From Planctomycetota bacterium (GTDB lineage: Bacteria > Planctomycetota > Planctomycetia > Pirellulales > Pirellulaceae), in assembly GCA_003671195.1 (NCBI GenBank), contig QWPJ01000012.1, positions 1 through 64,000 of the forward strand: a stretch of 64,000 nt of DNA, given 5' to 3'. Both the position numbers and the translations under genes were made by a program. Below are positions 8,347 through 17,389 of this stretch, one piece after another (position 1 is the stretch's first letter; every line of letters begins with the position of its first letter). Below the pieces are notes generated by a model. It was not told where the DNA came from, ran no database searches, and was given only the letters and a program-made list of their open reading frames with translations.

Positions 8347-10416
8347 CTAGGAGGATTTGATTCGACGCATGAGCGTTTGTTGGGTACCGACTAGTGACTC
8401 CGGATTCGAATTCGCGTCGGGGGTGATTTGATGATAAGAACCATCCGAATGCATCAACCAAGCGTTGCGTTGGTCTTTCAAGGAGACCTCCAAGATTTCC
8501 CAGATTTTACTTCGGTGAGATTTCAGAAGGATCGGCGCGACTGCTTCGACCCGTCCGGAGAGATTGCGGTTCATCCAATCGGCGGATCCTATGTAGAAGG
8601 TTCCTTCGATGGGGTCTGATTCTCCGTTGGCGAACCAGAAGATACGAGAATGCTCGAGGAATCTTCCGATGATTGACCTGACGGTTAGATTGTCTGTGAA
8701 CCCGGGAATTCCTGGTTTGACACAGCAAAACCCACGAATGATGAGTTCCACACGCACACCTGCGACCGAGGCCTCAACGAGCTTGGTGATCATCTGAGCA
8801 TCTTCGAGTTGATTCATTTTCAGGACGATTCTCGCCGGGAGTCCTTGTTTGGAGTTGGATATTTCCCGATCGATCAAATCGATGAATTTCGAACGCATAT
8901 TCACTGGCGAGACCAGCAGGCGGTGGTACTCTTTTTTCGCAGAGCAACCGGTTAGAAAATGGAATAAATCGACGACATCCTGGGTGATCAATGGGTCGCT
9001 GGTAAAGAGACCTAGATCCGTGTAGAGTTTTGAGGTTTTGACGTGGTAGTTACCGGTGCCGATGTGTGCATAGCATTGAAGTCCATTCGGTTCTTGACGA
9101 ACAACCAGTGCGATTTTCGAATGGGTCTTTAGGCCGACGACTCCGTAGACGACATGAGCACCAGCCCTTTCGAGTTGAGCAGCCCATTGTAAGTTTCGTT
9201 GTTCATCGAATCGAGCTCGTACTTCGATTAGGCACGCGACCTGTTTGCCAGATTCGGCAGCTCGAATGAGGGATTCGATAAATGGAGTTTCGTCCCCGAC
9301 TCGATACACGGTCATTTTGATGGCTCGAACAAGGGGATCCCCAGCGGCTTGGTCGATGAAGCGAACGACGGAGTGCTCGAAGCTTTCGTAGGGATGGTGG
9401 ACCAGAATGTCCTGTTGACGGATAGACTCCCAGAGATCCTCCTGGGGACCGGGGAGCTCCCTTGGGTAGACTGGCTCCCAACCTTCGACACGCAAATGGT
9501 CTGGACCCAAGCGAGTCAGTTCCCAGAGTTTTTCGTACTCCATGAGCCCTGGAACGATGTAGATCTGGTCTTGCGAAAGTGCGAATTCACGCTGCAGTAG
9601 CTCTAGAACTCGTGGGTCGTGCTGTGCATCGATTTCGAGCCTGACTACCGGTTCAAACCGTCTGAGTTTCAGTTGATCGTTGACGAGTTGCTTGATGTCA
9701 ACCATCTCTTCATTGAACTCCACCTCTGCATCGCGTGTCACGCGAAAGAGCGTCGTCGATACGATTTCTAGACAGGGAAAGACGTCGGCTAGGTTGGCTT
9801 GTATTGTCGAAACGGTGCTGACAAGTTGGATTCGATCCGAATTCTCCTGTTCGAGTGGGATCCAACCTTGAAGCGAACTGGGGATCTTGAGTCGAGCAAA
9901 GCAGCCATCAGGGAATCTTGTATCCTTGAGCAGAACACCCAGTGAGATCGAAAGATTGGAAAGAAAGGGAAAGGGGTGACTAGGGTCGACTGCTAGCGGG
10001 GTAAGAATGGGCAGGATGTTTTTTCGAAAGCCTTCGCGAATGGACTGCTGCTGCGGTTGGGTAAGCTGGTCGAAATCAAGCAGATCGATACCTTCGTTAG
10101 CCAATTTGCGACGAAGATCCACAAAGGTTTGGTGCTGCTGTTCTAGCAGTGGGCTCAGTTGCTTGTGTATCTGCTCGGGCAGGTGGCTTTCCCAGGGAGC
10201 ACCAGAATTCGTGGTCATCAAGGACTTGATCAACTCCATGCGCTTCATAAAGAATTCGTCAAGATTCGACGAGAAGATCGCCAGGAATTTCAGTCTCTCC
10301 ATCATCGGGTTCCGCGGATCCTGAGCTTCGCGGAGAACGCGACGGTTGAATTCAAGCCAGCCTAGATCGCGTTGTAACCAAACAGGTTCCAATTGTTTTT
10401 CCTGGTCTTTCGACAT
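8347..10416 (-). CDS. ppk1: Polyphosphate kinase 1
   Basis: The product is about 689 residues, the usual PPK1 length. It makes and degrades inorganic polyphosphate from ATP in the cytoplasm or at the membrane. The four PPK1 domains are present in order: the N-terminal helical domain (LGWLEFNRRVLREA, IFSSNLDEFFMKRM), the middle head domain (DPSHPFPFLSNLSISLGV), C1 with the catalytic His in GLKTHSKIALV and the second conserved His in AHIGTGNYH, and C2 (RGFCCVKPGIPG, GSADWMNRNL). Starts at 10416 and 10422 are equivalent. The gene is divergent from an OprO/P-type porin and a PiT transporter, which fits a phosphate storage and uptake module. Confidence 0.97.
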   Translation of the reverse strand: MSKDQEKQLEPVWLQRDLGWLEFNRRVLREAQDPRNPMMERLKFLAIFSSNLDEFFMKRMELIKSLMTTNSGAPWESHLPEQIHKQLSPLLEQQHQTFVDLRRKLANEGIDLLDFDQLTQPQQQSIREGFRKNILPILTPLAVDPSHPFPFLSNLSISLGVLLKDTRFPDGCFARLKIPSSLQGWIPLEQENSDRIQLVSTVSTIQANLADVFPCLEIVSTTLFRVTRDAEVEFNEEMVDIKQLVNDQLKLRRFEPVVRLEIDAQHDPRVLELLQREFALSQDQIYIVPGLMEYEKLWELTRLGPDHLRVEGWEPVYPRELPGPQEDLWESIRQQDILVHHPYESFEHSVVRFIDQAAGDPLVRAIKMTVYRVGDETPFIESLIRAAESGKQVACLIEVRARFDEQRNLQWAAQLERAGAHVVYGVVGLKTHSKIALVVRQEPNGLQCYAHIGTGNYHVKTSKLYTDLGLFTSDPLITQDVVDLFHFLTGCSAKKEYHRLLVSPVNMRSKFIDLIDREISNSKQGLPARIVLKMNQLEDAQMITKLVEASVAGVRVELIIRGFCCVKPGIPGFTDNLTVRSIIGRFLEHSRIFWFANGESDPIEGTFYIGSADWMNRNLSGRVEAVAPILLKSHRSKIWEILEVSLKDQRNAWLMHSDGSYHQITPDANSNPESLVGTQQTLMRRIKSS

Positions 10417-10701
10417 GTGCATGTTTTGCTAGCTTTTTCAAGGTTCCTAGGGTGTCGAAGTTTGCTCTTGCAGGATTCTTACAAGTCCTATTCAGGAAGT
10501 TTGGCGTAAGGAAATCGCCTTGCAATCGTCCCGACCGATTGAGAGCAATAAAACTGGGAATCTTAATATTTTACCTAGTCGTCAAAGTCGATACCTCTTT
10601 CCAGTCACGAAGCGTTGCAGGCGGAACAAATTCGCGCCGAGGAGCCTTTTTGCACTTTTTTCCCTCTTGAGAACTCGATTCGGAGTGGCTAAGTGATCCC
10701 C

Positions 10702-12090
10702 ATGGTTTCGTCTTTTGAATTCCCAGCTCTGCGCGTCTTGAGGCTCCTTTTGGTTGGATTTTTGACAACTCTATGCTCGGAGATTCAAATTGCTTATGGT
10801 CAGGGCTACGACCTCGGTTCTGCATCGCAGGAGGTTCTGGAATCCGGTGACACGACACCGACTGTTGCTCCCGCTATTGTTGAAAAGTCCAAGGGTGAAA
10901 AGTCCAAGGGCTGGTGGGAAAAGATGAGTCTTGGTGGGTACGCGCAGGTCCGCTACGGAGTCGTCACCGATGCTGGGGATGGAGCCCCACCCCAGCTCCT
11001 TGGTGATCGAGGGATCGGTGATGTCGATAGTTTTACGCTTCGTCGTGCAAGATTAAAAATTCAGGGAGATGTGGCCCCGCATCTGGGGATCTACATCCAA
11101 CCTGACTTCGGTGTTGCTCCTCCTGGTGGTTCTGAATCGACTGCGACTTATTTTGCTCAAATCCGGGACTGGTATGGAGACGTCTACGTCGACGAAGACA
11201 AGGTGCATCGATTTCGAGTTGGTCAATCGAAAATCCCGTATGGCTTTGAGAACATGCAATCGAGTTCCAATCGGGCTCCAATGGACAGATCCGATCCAAT
11301 AAACATCTCCGTGGCGCCCAATGAACGCGATCTTGGGGTGATCTATTACTGGACACCAACAGACAAGCAAGAGATGTTCCATGACTTACAGAACGCCCGC
11401 TACAAAGGATCGGGCAACTTTGGGGTCGTTGGCTTAGGGATATTTAACGGCCAAGGCGGATCGCTGTTGGACCTCAACAGTGTGCCTCATGCCGTTGCGC
11501 GAGTCACTTGGCCTTGGGAAGTTTGGGCAGGTCAGGTTTGCGAAGTATCTGTTCAAGGGCTCTGTGGGGAATTGGTGGTCGATGGTACCAAGATACGACC
11601 ACTGGGTACGGGACCGGAGACGATTCCAGAGGGTACCTATCAAAACGGTGGAGCGGATGGTATTTGGGAGAAGAGGCTTGCAGGGACTTTTGTGTGGTAC
11701 CCCATGGATCTCGGTTTCCAAAGTGAATGGCATGTCGGAGAGGCTCCGGGGCTGAGCGATGATCAGACAAGGGTTTTGAGCAGAGCATTTTATGGTGGCT
11801 ATGCAATGGCCATGTATGCGATCGAAACGGAACAACATGGGACATGGATACCCTATTGTCGATGGTCGCAGCTCCACGGCGGATATTCCACTCAAAAGAA
11901 CGCTCCTTACGGAAACAGCTTCGAACTGTCCTCGGGCATTGAGTGGCAGGCTTTCAAGGAGCTTGAGTTATCCCTTGAGTATTCTCTGGTTGACCGTGTG
12001 AACACTCAAGCGATCAATCAACCAGGGGCTCTCTCTTACCAGTACTTTGATGGTTCGGTGCTTCGATTGCAGTGTCAATTGAACTACTAA
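10702..12090 (+). CDS. Phosphate-selective porin OprO/OprP family protein
   Basis: The 462-residue product has a hydrophobic N-terminal signal (ALRVLRLLLVGFLTTL, cleavage near YGQ) and then an outer-membrane barrel of the Porin_O_P type. Family features seen are the first strand GGYAQVRYGVV, the segment FTLRRARLKIQGD, FRVGQSKIPYGFENMQSS, ERDLGVIYYW and a terminal aromatic strand (VLRLQCQLNY). In the characterised members this porin passes phosphate or polyphosphate; whether the binding residues are conserved cannot be judged by eye. A GTG nine bases upstream (10693) is an alternative start. Its neighbours ppk1 and the PiT transporter support a phosphate role. Confidence 0.85.
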   Translation: MVSSFEFPALRVLRLLLVGFLTTLCSEIQIAYGQGYDLGSASQEVLESGDTTPTVAPAIVEKSKGEKSKGWWEKMSLGGYAQVRYGVVTDAGDGAPPQLLGDRGIGDVDSFTLRRARLKIQGDVAPHLGIYIQPDFGVAPPGGSESTATYFAQIRDWYGDVYVDEDKVHRFRVGQSKIPYGFENMQSSSNRAPMDRSDPINISVAPNERDLGVIYYWTPTDKQEMFHDLQNARYKGSGNFGVVGLGIFNGQGGSLLDLNSVPHAVARVTWPWEVWAGQVCEVSVQGLCGELVVDGTKIRPLGTGPETIPEGTYQNGGADGIWEKRLAGTFVWYPMDLGFQSEWHVGEAPGLSDDQTRVLSRAFYGGYAMAMYAIETEQHGTWIPYCRWSQLHGGYSTQKNAPYGNSFELSSGIEWQAFKELELSLEYSLVDRVNTQAINQPGALSYQYFDGSVLRLQCQLNY

Positions 12091-12233
12091 AAACGGGCGG
12101 TATGTGAATTTCAGTTGAAGAACCTGTGTGGATTCCAACGACATGCTTTCACAGGCACTCGTTGAAGATTACCCTGGGACGAGAGTGCTACGCGGTCGAT
12201 TTACTCACACGTTTGATTGGAAGCAGGGAACGA

Positions 12234-13619
12234 ATGAACGCTCCATTTTGGGAGGCACTTGGAAACCTCAGTGTTTGGGGACAGGTCTTGTTCTTTCTGG
12301 TGTTGTTTGTCGCTTTTGCATTTGAATTCATCAACGGTTTTCATGATACAGCCAACGCTGTAACCACTGTCATCTACACCAAGACGCTCAAGCCGACTCC
12401 GGCGGTGTTTTTTTCTGGTTTCATGAATTTCTTGGGGGTTCTTATCGGCGGAACGACGGTTGCATTCAGCATAGTGAATCTTTTGCCGGTCAATTTGCTC
12501 ATCGAGGGAAGTAGTTCGCGAGCAATCGTCATGGTAATGTCCTTGTTGCTGGCGGGGGTGATTTGGAATCTTGGAACGTGGTGGATGGGATTGCCAGTCT
12601 CTAGCTCTCATACACTCATAGGATCGATTCTTGGAGTCGGGTTGGCCAATAGTTTGATGACCAACGGAGATCTGCAGGGTGTCAACTGGAATAAAGCTAT
12701 GGATGTAGGCAAAGCCTTGTTGCTATCTCCTTTGATTGGATTTCTCGCCGCTGGCATGTTGCTTCTGGGGATGAAGGTATTCCTGAAGAATCCGAACCTG
12801 TATCATCCGCCTGGGGAAGGCGATAATCCTCCGTCTTGGATCCGCGGTGTCTTGATCGCCACCTGTGGTGGGGTCAGCATGGCACACGGTTCGAATGACG
12901 GGCAAAAAGGAATGGGGCTGGTCCTACTTGCCTTGATTGGATTTCTTCCTGCCTACTACGCGATGGATCTAAGACATCCGGAGCTCGCAAGGGAAGTCCA
13001 TGACGCTTCTGTCGCGATGAAAAGCGAGTTGGTCAAAGGCAATGTCGATAATCCGCAACTGATCGCGCAACTCGATGAGATAGAAAAGAGTCTTGAGGGC
13101 AAATCCTCCTTGCAAGACGTCCCCACCGATCAACGCTGGCAGGTCCGTCAATCGATCTATCGTTTGGGTATAGAGTTAGATAAGGCTAAGTTACCTTCTG
13201 ATATGGCCAAGGATCTGGCAACGCACAGAAAAGTCTTGAAGCGTTCCATTGAGTACATTCCCTTCTGGGTTATACTTGGAACGGCTTTAGCGCTGGGGAT
13301 CGGGACAACGATCGGATACAAGCGGATCGTGGTTACCATCGCAGAGAAAATTGGTAAGACCCATTTGACTTACGCACAAGGTGCTGCAGCCGAGACGGTC
13401 GCCGCGCTTACGATCGGTCTTGCTGATTTTTTCCATGCTCCGGTAAGTACGACTCACGTTCTTTCATCAGGCATCGCCGGTACGATGTGGGCTAACAAGT
13501 CCGGAGTGCAGATGTCCACGATTCGTAAAATCCTGCTCGCTTGGGTTTTAACTTTACCGATGGCGATCCTTCTTGGAGGACTTTTCTTCTACCTTGGAGT
13601 GACTTTCTCCGGAGGCTGA
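12234..13619 (+). CDS. PiT-family inorganic phosphate transporter
   Basis: From ATG 12234 (AGGGA upstream) the product is 461 residues with about ten membrane segments. Both PiT signature repeats are present: FINGFHDTANAVTTVIYT with PVSSSHTLIGSILGVGLAN in the N-half, and MAHGSNDGQKGMGLV with APVSTTHVLSSGIAGTMWA in the C-half. A soluble loop of about 115 residues separates the halves. It is a low-affinity phosphate symporter of the inner membrane (proton- or sodium-coupled, not decidable here). It lies 144 bp downstream of the porin gene and is probably cotranscribed, giving an outer- and inner-membrane uptake pair beside ppk1. Confidence 0.95.
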   Translation: MNAPFWEALGNLSVWGQVLFFLVLFVAFAFEFINGFHDTANAVTTVIYTKTLKPTPAVFFSGFMNFLGVLIGGTTVAFSIVNLLPVNLLIEGSSSRAIVMVMSLLLAGVIWNLGTWWMGLPVSSSHTLIGSILGVGLANSLMTNGDLQGVNWNKAMDVGKALLLSPLIGFLAAGMLLLGMKVFLKNPNLYHPPGEGDNPPSWIRGVLIATCGGVSMAHGSNDGQKGMGLVLLALIGFLPAYYAMDLRHPELAREVHDASVAMKSELVKGNVDNPQLIAQLDEIEKSLEGKSSLQDVPTDQRWQVRQSIYRLGIELDKAKLPSDMAKDLATHRKVLKRSIEYIPFWVILGTALALGIGTTIGYKRIVVTIAEKIGKTHLTYAQGAAAETVAALTIGLADFFHAPVSTTHVLSSGIAGTMWANKSGVQMSTIRKILLAWVLTLPMAILLGGLFFYLGVTFSGG

Positions 13620-13651
13620 CCGCTCATCCCAACGAGGACACCCTAAAGACG

Positions 13652-13707
13652 GGAACCGGAGTCTCACCTCAAAGGCGCAATCTGGAGTCTCACCGCAAAG
13701 GTGGAAA
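13652..13707. repeat. Two copies of the 26-bp caccgcaaa repeat
   Basis: Two diverged units (ggaaccggagtctcacctca; ggcgcaatctggagtctcac) match the three-copy array at 8013-8096. They sit in the same position relative to the sulfatase tail as the copies near ppk1 do, showing that repeat and tail were duplicated as one block. Confidence 0.85.
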
Positions 13708-13770
13708 GGGCGCCAAGGGGAACAGCCAGGAGAGGAAATGGAAGTAAAGTTCGTTGGATTGCAGTCGCGA

Positions 13771-15144
13771 TCAGAGTTTGCCAGCCCGTTGCTTGTTGGC
13801 CTTCCGATTTGCGCCTTTCTGGTTCGCAGGTGCATCGATCGCGCTGGGTGGGGCCTGTTGAGAGCTCCAGGAGTCCCACATGGTTTGCAATTTCTGGACT
13901 TCATCGGGGAGGGACCCCGCAAGATCGTTCGATTCGCTAAGGTCTTTTGCTAGATCGTACAATTCCGGTTTGCCACTGCCTCCTCGCGAGACGACCAGTT
14001 TGAGATCTCCGTGACGGATGGCCCATTGCGGTCCGAATCGCCAATACATGGTCTGGTGAGGTCTTGCGCTATTCTGGCCGGTCAAAAACGGGGCTAAATC
14101 GACACCATCGAGTTTTTCGCTCTCGGCGATCTTTTGGCCTGTGGCCGCCATCATGGTCGGAACAACGTCGAGGTTCATCACGGGATTCTCGTAGACTTTC
14201 CCTGCGGGCCAATGACCCTTCCACTGCGAGATAAACGGGACACGCGGGCCGCCTTCGTAGGTGGTCATCTTGAAACCGCGCAAGCCCCCGTTCTGTGATG
14301 TGGTGCTTTGGGTTGGCCCGCCGTTATCGGCGATGTAGAAGACCAACGTGTTTTCTTCCTTTCCGAGCTCGCGGACTTTGGTCATCACCCGACCGATCGC
14401 GTCGTCTTGAGCCGAAAGCATGGCTGCAAATAGTTGACGCTTTGGATCTTTGATATCCGGGAAGCGATCCAGGTACTTTTGGGGTGCTTGGAGGGGCGCG
14501 TGCTGGGCGTTGAAAGGCACATACAAAAACCAAGATTTGTCTTTGTTCTTTTCGAGCCAATCGACGGATCGCTCGGCATAGGCGTCTGTGGTGTAGAAAT
14601 TTCCGTCGGTTACTTCGCGGACATCGTTCGAGACGCGCGAGTCGATGAAGTTCGTCGGATGAAAGAAAGGGGTATTGGCCAGCGTACCGAAGAACTCATC
14701 GAAGCCACGTTTCGTCGGCTTGTATTCCTCCGAGCTTCCGAGGTGCCATTTTCCGACACAGCAGGTGGCATATCCGAGTTCTTTTAGGCGATTGGCCAAC
14801 GTGATTTGATCGAGTCGCAGACCGGACTTATTGGCGACTGCATTGAACTCATGCCCGAATCGCGTTGGGTATCGACCCGTCAGGAGCCCGGCCCGCGACG
14901 GGCTGCAATACGTTGCAGCGACATAGCCTTGAGTGAACCTTACTCCGTTTGCAGCCAGTGCGTCGATGTTGGGCGTCGGGATCTGTTGGTTGCCATAGCA
15001 ACCTGTCTCCCCCCAGCCTTGATCATCGGAGTAGAAGATCAGCAAGTTGGGTTTGGTCGTCTGTTGAGCTTGAGCAATCCCAAGGTCAATGCCAATCAAG
15101 CTTGCTGCAATCGCGCAGCAAAATGTTACGAATGGAAAACGCAT
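13771..15144 (-). CDS. Secreted sulfatase, CSPSR type
   Basis: From ATG 15144 the product is 457 residues, starting with a signal peptide (FVTFCCAIAASLIGIDLGIA, cleavage near AQA). The metal site starts at SDDQGWGETGCYGN (Asp40, Asp41). The formylglycine motif is CSPSR at Cys80, in YCSPSRAGLLTGR. Further type-I sulfatase blocks are CCVGKWHLGSSEEYKPTKRG, IADNGG and TTYEGGPRVPFISQW. It hydrolyses a sulfate ester, probably of a carbohydrate, in the periplasm, and needs a formylglycine-generating enzyme not in this window. The frame stays open to 15798, but that extension overlaps the sigma-factor gene antisense and is not credible. The tail is duplicated at 8162-8340. Confidence 0.95.
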   Translation of the reverse strand: MRFPFVTFCCAIAASLIGIDLGIAQAQQTTKPNLLIFYSDDQGWGETGCYGNQQIPTPNIDALAANGVRFTQGYVAATYCSPSRAGLLTGRYPTRFGHEFNAVANKSGLRLDQITLANRLKELGYATCCVGKWHLGSSEEYKPTKRGFDEFFGTLANTPFFHPTNFIDSRVSNDVREVTDGNFYTTDAYAERSVDWLEKNKDKSWFLYVPFNAQHAPLQAPQKYLDRFPDIKDPKRQLFAAMLSAQDDAIGRVMTKVRELGKEENTLVFYIADNGGPTQSTTSQNGGLRGFKMTTYEGGPRVPFISQWKGHWPAGKVYENPVMNLDVVPTMMAATGQKIAESEKLDGVDLAPFLTGQNSARPHQTMYWRFGPQWAIRHGDLKLVVSRGGSGKPELYDLAKDLSESNDLAGSLPDEVQKLQTMWDSWSSQQAPPSAIDAPANQKGANRKANKQRAGKL

Positions 15145-15416
15145 TTTGGTGCTCCTGGTGCTGGTAATGCAAATACCCGAGGGCAGTATATCAGATCCAG
15201 TGAGTCGATTTCGAAAGCGGAGAGCAACCGAGACTCGTGCTCGTGCCTGACGCCGTATCCAGGGGTGATTCCTGGAGATCGCCCGATCGGTTTTTTTCAC
15301 CCGAAATTTGGTGGTTTCTGTCCCCTTTGGAGTCATAATCCCAGCCCGCGGGTTAAATGCTCTGAAACCGTCGGATTGCCAGATTTTGGCCTTCGAGGTT
15401 TCGCGGAGGACGATCC

Positions 15417-15944
15417 ATGGTCGACGAATCGATGAAAAACGCCTTAAGGCACTGGACGGTCGTACAACCGATCGTCTCGAGCTATGTGCATTCATTGGTT
15501 CGCGATTACTCAGCACGGGACGATTTGATGCAGGACATCGCCATTGCGGTCCTAGAATCCTTTGACCGTTATGACCCTGCTGAGCCCTTTGCGGCTTGGG
15601 CCATCGGAATCGCTCGCAATCATGTCCGGCTCTACTTCCGGACGGTCCATCGAAGCCGACTGCGGTTTTCTGACGCGTTGATGGATCAGCTTTCCGAGAG
15701 CTTTTCCCAAGTTTCCACACCTGAAATTCATCATCTGGAGCATCTACAAACTTGCCTTGATCAGCTCGACGGGCGGGCCAAGCAGTTGTGCGAAGCACGC
15801 TATGTTGAGAATCAGAAACCGAGTCAGATTTCCCAGTGGCTTGGCGGTTCTCCCAACGGGGTGGCCAAAGCGCTTCAACGCATCCGCGAGCGGCTCAGGG
15901 AATGCATCGACCGCCGAGTGCAACTCGAACGAGGTTCTGTATGA
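15417..15944 (+). CDS. ECF RNA polymerase sigma factor, Rhodopirellula/Verrucomicrobium type
   Basis: The 175-residue product has sigma region 2 (SARDDLMQDIAIAVLESFDRYDPAEPFAAWAIGIARNHVRLYFR, a D.MQ.I...L..FD core-binding helix) and region 4 (LDGRAKQLCEARYVENQKPSQISQWL with a helix-turn-helix). The overall spacing and the phrase PFAAWAIGIARN fit the ECF group frequent in Rhodopirellula. GGAGGA lies eight bases before the ATG. Its stop overlaps the next ATG (ATGA at 15941), so the following membrane protein is probably its anti-sigma partner. It heads a run of genes for secreted hydrolases it may control. Confidence 0.93.
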   Translation: MVDESMKNALRHWTVVQPIVSSYVHSLVRDYSARDDLMQDIAIAVLESFDRYDPAEPFAAWAIGIARNHVRLYFRTVHRSRLRFSDALMDQLSESFSQVSTPEIHHLEHLQTCLDQLDGRAKQLCEARYVENQKPSQISQWLGGSPNGVAKALQRIRERLRECIDRRVQLERGSV

Positions 15945-16987
15945 ATCCATCCGACCTGGATCTAGTCCATTGTTACTTCGACGGTGAAATCACCGAAGCT
16001 CAGATGCTTCAGTTGGAACGATCACTTGCGGGCTCGATTGAGCTGCGGCAAGAGTTTGTTCGCATTTCAATCCTCGACGAAAAGCTCAGCCAGCAACTCA
16101 GCAAAACAGTTCTTGCTGGCCCCACACCGACACCGACGCGGTCTCCGACACCGTCTCAGGCCGAGATTAGGTTGCCGAAGGCTCCCAGTACAGCGGCTCC
16201 CAATCAAGCGGCGTCTTGGAGTTCGATCGTGGCTATCGTGGCAACATTGGCGATGCTGCTGATTGCCTTTCTGGTCGGTTCGAATCGCAACCAACTGAGC
16301 GCTTCGCAAGAAATTCACAAAATGCGCAAGTCGCTTGCATTCGGTGATCGGTTCTACCGAGTCGATGTCGAGCAAGCTGTCTTGCCAAGCAAAAAACAGC
16401 CAAACAAAAAACAGATCGAGCAACACGACGAACGAAGACCGCCGAAGCCTTCTTTGGAGGGAGCGAAACTCTATGTTCGGGGCACCGATGCGTTTGTACT
16501 GATGAGGTTTCTGCAAGACGGTACGCCATTTGTCACCGGAAGTGATGGGAAAGTCGGCTGGGCAATCGCTCCAAATGGTCCGGTCCGTGTCAGCCAGGAC
16601 AAGCAGAGGTTCAATCGAGACCTTCCTGGACACGAGCACTCGATCCCTCTTTCCAATCTATCCCAAGGCTTAACACAAATCCAAAAGGCTTATCATGTTC
16701 AAATCATTACCTCCTCGCCCGGGGATGCAGGGGACGAACAAGACGCCGTTTTGGTAGCTACCAAGAAACGAGGCGAAAGGGGCCCGAGCCGGATCGAAAT
16801 CCAGTATGCATCGAACTCTGGTCGCATCGCTCAAATGCGTTTCATCGAGATGCCTTACGGACCAGAACGCCTCACGGTACGCCTAACGCTGATCGATGAA
16901 CTGACTCTTCTAGAATCTTTCTTTCATCACTCTCACCACCATTCCTCGGACCACCAGGTCGTCTCGGATGACATGCCGCAACCATGA
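15941..16987 (+). CDS. Putative membrane anti-sigma factor
   Basis: The 348-residue product starts within the sigma-factor stop codon (ATGA). Residues 1-55 form an acidic helical cytoplasmic part (LVHCYFDGEITEAQMLQLER), the layout seen in zinc-finger-like anti-sigma domains of planctomycetes. A Pro/Thr-rich linker follows (PTPTPTRSPTPSQ), then one membrane segment (SSIVAIVATLAMLLIAFLVG, about 95-115) and a periplasmic domain of about 230 residues with no recognised fold. The end is unusually His-rich (FFHHSHHHSSDHQ), which could bind metal. Function is inferred from position and topology; family membership is uncertain. Confidence 0.75.
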   Translation: MNPSDLDLVHCYFDGEITEAQMLQLERSLAGSIELRQEFVRISILDEKLSQQLSKTVLAGPTPTPTRSPTPSQAEIRLPKAPSTAAPNQAASWSSIVAIVATLAMLLIAFLVGSNRNQLSASQEIHKMRKSLAFGDRFYRVDVEQAVLPSKKQPNKKQIEQHDERRPPKPSLEGAKLYVRGTDAFVLMRFLQDGTPFVTGSDGKVGWAIAPNGPVRVSQDKQRFNRDLPGHEHSIPLSNLSQGLTQIQKAYHVQIITSSPGDAGDEQDAVLVATKKRGERGPSRIEIQYASNSGRIAQMRFIEMPYGPERLTVRLTLIDELTLLESFFHHSHHHSSDHQVVSDDMPQP

Positions 16988-17340
16988 AGACACTCTTAAG
17001 CGAACTCAATCAATACATGACATCAGCTAGAGCCCTACACTGCATCTGCCTAGCAGCCGGCTTGGCTTTTTCTGCCTGGACATTCCCCGATATTCTCCCC
17101 GATATTTTCAGAGCAGCAGTCGCTCAGGAGCCCATCAAATCCAAACAGCCTTACTACGACAACGACTTTCAAGGTGCCAAGTTCATCTGGTCCAACGACG
17201 TCAAACTCGACAATCTGGTCCTGTTCCGCAAGAAAGTAATATCACCTCCGGATGGTAAGGAACGGATCGACTTCTCAAATCTCAATAACATTGTTCCTGA
17301 GCAACCACCTCGTGGGGATCGTCGCGGCCCCCCGCGATAG
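16984..17340 (+). CDS. Small secreted protein of unknown function
   Basis: The 118-residue product begins inside the stop codon of the preceding gene (ATGA overlap), so it is translated with it. It has one hydrophobic N-terminal segment (ALHCICLAAGLAFSAW, about 18-35) ending near AVAQE, suggesting a signal peptide or anchor. A short polar domain (YYDNDFQGAKFIWSNDVKL) and a Pro/Arg-rich tail (PEQPPRGDRRGPPR) follow. I do not recognise a family. The ATGA chain sigma, membrane protein, this protein suggests a regulatory or sensing unit. Confidence 0.7.
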   Translation: MKTLLSELNQYMTSARALHCICLAAGLAFSAWTFPDILPDIFRAAVAQEPIKSKQPYYDNDFQGAKFIWSNDVKLDNLVLFRKKVISPPDGKERIDFSNLNNIVPEQPPRGDRRGPPR

Positions 17341-17389
17341 CCAGTCGCTGCATCAGTCCTTGAGTGTTGAACTTGGAGATCGCGGTTTT

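Noticed and set aside
15145-15798. N-terminal extension of the sulfatase across the sigma-factor gene
   Set aside because: The extension is basic and low in hydrophobicity, lies antisense to the sigma factor, and a proper signal peptide begins at 15144.
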